From NCBI GenBank assembly GCA_902494135.1, contig CABUSE010000020.1, positions 1-15,462 of the forward strand: a stretch of 15,462 nucleotides of DNA, read 5' to 3'. Numbering within the stretch: position 1 is the stretch's first letter; each line of letters begins with the position of its first letter. Under the pieces are notes generated by a model. The model was not told where the DNA came from. It worked only from the letters and a program-made list of their open reading frames with translations, and did no database searches. Below, one piece after another: positions 13,293 through 15,462 of this stretch. Source of the stretch: an uncultured Collinsella sp. (GTDB lineage Bacteria > Actinomycetota > Coriobacteriia > Coriobacteriales > Coriobacteriaceae). Both the position numbers and the translations under genes were made by a program.

Positions 13293-14030
13293 ATGGCTAA
13301 GGCAAAGAACACCGATAAGCTCGTTGTACAGAATGCCGCCAAGACCCTTCTGGCCAACATCCGCTTTGCGAGCGTGGACGACCCCATTCGCACTATTACC
13401 GTCACGTCCTCGATTCCCAACGAGGGCAAGTCTACGGTTTCCATCATCCTTGCCCAGGCTATCGCCACGAGCGGCAAGTCCGTGCTCCTGGTCGAGGCCG
13501 ATATGCGCCGCAGGTCCCTTTCCGATATGCTCGGCGTTCGTTCGCGCGGCGGACTCTATGCGGTCCTTTCCGAGCAGATCTCCATTGACCAGGCAATTGT
13601 CGAGACGGGTCAGAAGAACTTCTACTTCCTCGATGCCGAGCCGCATATTCCCAATCCTGCCGACATCATTGTCTCTCACCGCTTTGCCAAGTTGGTAAAG
13701 GCACTGTCCGCCAAGTTCCAGTACGTCATCTTTGATGCTCCCCCGGTCGGCACCTTCATCGATGCTGCCGAGATTGCCAGCCTGACCGACGGTACGCTGT
13801 TCGTGGTGCGCGAGGACTTCACCAAGCGCGAGGAGGCACTCAACGCTATCGGCCAGCTTAAGAAGTCCGAAAAGGTCAAGCTCATCGGTACCGTTATGAA
13901 CTACTGCGAGACCGAGACCAGCGAGTACTACTACTCCTACTACACCAAGGACGGTAAGAAGGTGAAGAAGGGCTCGGACGATCAGGGGACTTCCAAAAAG
14001 GGCATCTTCACCAACCGAGCAAACGTTTAG
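13293..14030 (+). CDS. cpsD: Bacterial tyrosine kinase (BY-kinase, CpsD/CapB family)
   Basis: Cytoplasmic autophosphorylating tyrosine kinase of 245 residues that works with the preceding Wzz protein. Walker A SSIPNEGKST (39-48), Walker A' VLLVEAD (64-70) and Walker B YVIFDAPPVG (144-153, D148) are the three BY-kinase motifs. The C-terminal tyrosine cluster EYYYSYY (211-217) is the expected autophosphorylation site, followed by a lysine-rich tail. It starts two bases after the previous stop, with AAAGGTGG nine bases upstream. Length and motif order match the Gram-positive, separate-kinase form; MinD/ParA-like ATPases are excluded by the tyrosine cluster. Confidence 0.95.
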   Translation: MAKAKNTDKLVVQNAAKTLLANIRFASVDDPIRTITVTSSIPNEGKSTVSIILAQAIATSGKSVLLVEADMRRRSLSDMLGVRSRGGLYAVLSEQISIDQAIVETGQKNFYFLDAEPHIPNPADIIVSHRFAKLVKALSAKFQYVIFDAPPVGTFIDAAEIASLTDGTLFVVREDFTKREEALNAIGQLKKSEKVKLIGTVMNYCETETSEYYYSYYTKDGKKVKKGSDDQGTSKKGIFTNRANV

Positions 14031-14047
14031 TTGATTAAGGCTGACCT

Positions 14048-14698
14048 ATGCGTGACATTCATTGCCATATCTTGCCGGGTGTAGACGACGGCGCCGCCGA
14101 TCTCGATGAGAGCTTGGCGATGCTCGAGGCTGCCAAGCGGGCCGGTGTAACCAGAATCGTTTGCACTCCTCACTGCCGTGATCCCTATTTTGATTACGAC
14201 AAGATGTGGGATGCCTTTGAACTGCTGCGTGATAACGCTGACGGTTTTCCGCTCCAGATGGGCTTCGAGGTCAACCATCGAAAGCTCGTTGAACTTGGTA
14301 TCGATGCCGCGGAGCACTTGCATTTCGATGGAACCAACGAGTTTCTGCTCGAGCTTTCGACGCATGCCGATGCGTATGCGTTTAGAGAGTACGAGAACAC
14401 GATTTACGATTTGCAGTGCCGTGGCTACCAGGTGATCATCGCTCATCCTGAGCGCTATCGTGCGGTTCAAAAGGATGTAAGCGTGGCGGAGCGCCTGGTC
14501 GATATGGGCTGCAAGCTGCAGGCTTCGGCGGACTTTATTGCCGGCGGTCGCTTTGGTCGCGAAAAAAAGCCGGCACAGCGCCTGTTCGATCAGAACCTGT
14601 ACAGCTTCATCGCGAGCGATGCCCATAACGTGGGTCATTACGACTGCCTGGCGAAGGCTCGCGCGAAGTTTAGCGTGCGCGGAGCTCATTTTCGCTAA
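14048..14698 (+). CDS. cpsB: PHP-domain protein-tyrosine phosphatase (CpsB/YwqE family)
   Basis: Metal-dependent (usually Mn) phosphatase of 216 residues that dephosphorylates the BY-kinase tyrosine cluster. PHP-fold metal ligands are visible: H5 and H7 in IHCHILPGVDDG, H42 in TPH, E74, H133 in HPERY, and D191/H193 in SDAH. It starts 17 bases after the kinase stop, with AAGG eight bases before the ATG. Kinase and phosphatase in adjoining genes form the usual on/off cycle for polysaccharide assembly. The order here, with the phosphatase last, differs from the streptococcal B-C-D order. Identification is secure at family level. Confidence 0.95.
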   Translation: MRDIHCHILPGVDDGAADLDESLAMLEAAKRAGVTRIVCTPHCRDPYFDYDKMWDAFELLRDNADGFPLQMGFEVNHRKLVELGIDAAEHLHFDGTNEFLLELSTHADAYAFREYENTIYDLQCRGYQVIIAHPERYRAVQKDVSVAERLVDMGCKLQASADFIAGGRFGREKKPAQRLFDQNLYSFIASDAHNVGHYDCLAKARAKFSVRGAHFR

Positions 14699-14737
14699 TA
14701 TCTGTCCCTAACGTTCGCATTGAATGAAAGGGCAGCC

Positions 14738-15238
14738 ATGGATATCCAACTTAAGACGGGATGCTTTGATGACGCGGCGTTGGTGCGCCGCGTCGTTTTT
14801 ATGGACGAGCAGGGCTACGAGAATGAGTTCGACGCTATCGACGAGGATCAGAACTGCATTCATGTGACGCTCTATGTAGACGGCGAGCTTGCCGGTTGCT
14901 CGCGCGTGTTTCCCGAGGAGCTTGAGCGCGTGGCTGACGCAGAGGCCCCGGTGTTGCCGGCATGCGACATGGACGAAGGCGTTGCGGCGGGGGAGGCCTA
15001 CATTATGGGGCGCGTCGCCGTGCTGCCGGCTATGCGTCGTCGCGGACTGGCGAGTGCGATCGTCGAGGCCAGTGCTTCGTGTGCACGCGATGCCGGCGCT
15101 AAGCTTATTAAGCTGCATGCGCAGGAATACGTGTTGCCGCTCTATGCAAAGGCGGGCTACACGCAAATTGCCCCGGTAGATTACGAAGACGAGGGCCAGC
15201 CCCATGTCTGGATGGCCAAGCGCGTAGATGGCAGATAG
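14738..15238 (+). CDS. GNAT-family N-acetyltransferase (ElaA-like)
   Basis: Acetyl-CoA-dependent acetyltransferase of 166 residues; substrate unknown. The N-terminal part RRVVFMDEQGYENEFDAIDED and central HVTLYVDGELAGCSRVFP match the ElaA-type GNAT pattern. Motif A is MGRVAVLPAMRRRGLASAIV, with the acetyl-CoA pyrophosphate-binding R100-R-R-G103-L-A105. The end LHAQEYVLPLYAKAGY is the usual beta6/beta7 region. ATG 14738 is chosen because AAAGGG (14727-14732) lies five bases upstream; an in-frame ATG at 14720 has no such site. It is 39 bp after the phosphatase gene and could be read from the same promoter, though nothing links it functionally. Confidence 0.9.
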   Translation: MDIQLKTGCFDDAALVRRVVFMDEQGYENEFDAIDEDQNCIHVTLYVDGELAGCSRVFPEELERVADAEAPVLPACDMDEGVAAGEAYIMGRVAVLPAMRRRGLASAIVEASASCARDAGAKLIKLHAQEYVLPLYAKAGYTQIAPVDYEDEGQPHVWMAKRVDGR

Positions 15239-15280
15239 GGACGTTCCTTTTCTGCCGGCAGCTGGGGACACTCCTTGGCA
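15236..15280. repeat. Imperfect repeat GGGACGTTCC...GGGGACACTCC around CTGCCGGCAG
   Basis: Two related pieces, GGGACGTTCCTTTT (from 15238) and GGGGACACTCCTT (from about 15264), flank the 10-bp palindrome CTGCCGGCAG (15252-15261). It looks like a short intergenic repeat (REP-like), but only one copy is present in the window. Confidence 0.3.
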
Positions 15281-15281
15281 A

Positions 15282-15354
15282 TTGACGCATTGGAGCGCTC
15301 GGACATACAGTTTTTCGATTCCGTATGTATATATGCGCGCTATTGGGTTATAAA
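15282..15354 (+). promoter_or_regulatory. Candidate promoters for the gene at 15441
   Basis: Two options are seen. TTGACG (15282-15287) with CATACA (15304-15309) has a 16-bp spacer. A strong -10, TATAAA/TATAAAAT, at 15349-15354 lacks a good -35. No CIRCE element (TTAGCACTC inverted repeat) is visible. Confidence 0.4.
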
Positions 15355-15375
15355 ATCTAAGTCTGAACATAGCAG

Positions 15376-15416
15376 GTCTGCGATGCGGCTCGGGCAACCG
15401 GGCCGTTTTTGCGGAC
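15376..15416 (+). terminator. Terminator-like hairpin in the leader of the last gene
   Basis: CGGCTCGG (15386-15393) pairs with CCGGGCCG (15398-15405) around GCAA and is followed by TTTTT (15406-15410). An outer stem GTCTGC (15376-15381) with GCGGAC (15411-15416) could enclose it and the T-run. It may end the upstream transcript, or attenuate the gene at 15441. Confidence 0.6.
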
Positions 15417-15440
15417 GGGGGTAGCGCGAAAGGACTGCAC

Positions 15441-15462
15441 ATGCGTCAATTTAAGACCGAGA
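15441..15462 (+). CDS. htpG: Start of a gene, probably HtpG (Hsp90), cut by the window end
   Basis: Only seven codons are present, MRQFKTE. ATG 15441 is preceded by AAAGGA (15429-15434) six bases upstream, a good start site. The sequence agrees with the usual N-terminus of bacterial HtpG, the ATP-dependent Hsp90 chaperone (K/R-x-FK-T/A-E-S). This is memory of the family on very little sequence, so the symbol is tentative; the existence of a coding start is more certain than its identity. Confidence 0.5.

Overview
The window looks like the chromosome of a high-GC Gram-positive gut actinobacterium of the class Coriobacteriia, most likely Collinsella or a close relative. This rests on gene content, codon preference for G/C-ending codons and general resemblance of the proteins; it was not confirmed by any search. 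Nothing in the window is a classical mobile element, phage or CRISPR array.

Layout. (1) 1-1257: serS, seryl-tRNA synthetase, missing only its first residues, closed by a UUCG-loop terminator. (2) 1431-1808: a small protein of unknown function. (3) 1845-2862: an unusual tRNA block with three identical tRNA-Arg(ACG) genes, each with its own promoter and terminator. The second and third are each followed about 190 bp later by a copy of only the last 20 bases of the tRNA plus another terminator. The intervening DNA is a GC-rich, hairpin-forming repeat. (4) 2982-5423: an 813-residue protein of unknown function with a TPR-like C-terminal part. (5) 5516-5606: tRNA-Ser(GCT). (6) 5740-7080, minus strand: a secreted D-alanyl-D-alanine carboxypeptidase. 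(7) 7278-9238: a VanR/VanS-like two-component system, divergent from the carboxypeptidase. (8) 9342-12438: pstB (phosphate ABC transporter ATPase) followed by a PhoB-like regulator and a PhoR-like sensor kinase. (9) 12634-14698: a three-gene Wzz / tyrosine kinase / PHP-type tyrosine phosphatase cassette of the kind that controls capsule or exopolysaccharide length. (10) 14738-15238: a GNAT acetyltransferase. (11) From 15441: the first seven codons of a gene, probably htpG, behind a leader with a terminator-like hairpin.

How the genes relate. Several units concern the envelope: peptidoglycan trimming, a VanRS-like sensor pair beside it, and a polysaccharide phospho-control cassette. The pstB-regulator-kinase run is most simply read as phosphate uptake and signalling. 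The other pst genes and phoU are not in the window. The wzx, wzy and glycosyltransferase genes that usually accompany the polysaccharide cassette are also absent.

The most distinctive feature is the tRNA-Arg block. Its repeats with truncated tRNA 3' ends resemble in architecture the tyrT/rtT repeats of E. coli, but the sequence is unrelated as far as can be judged by eye.
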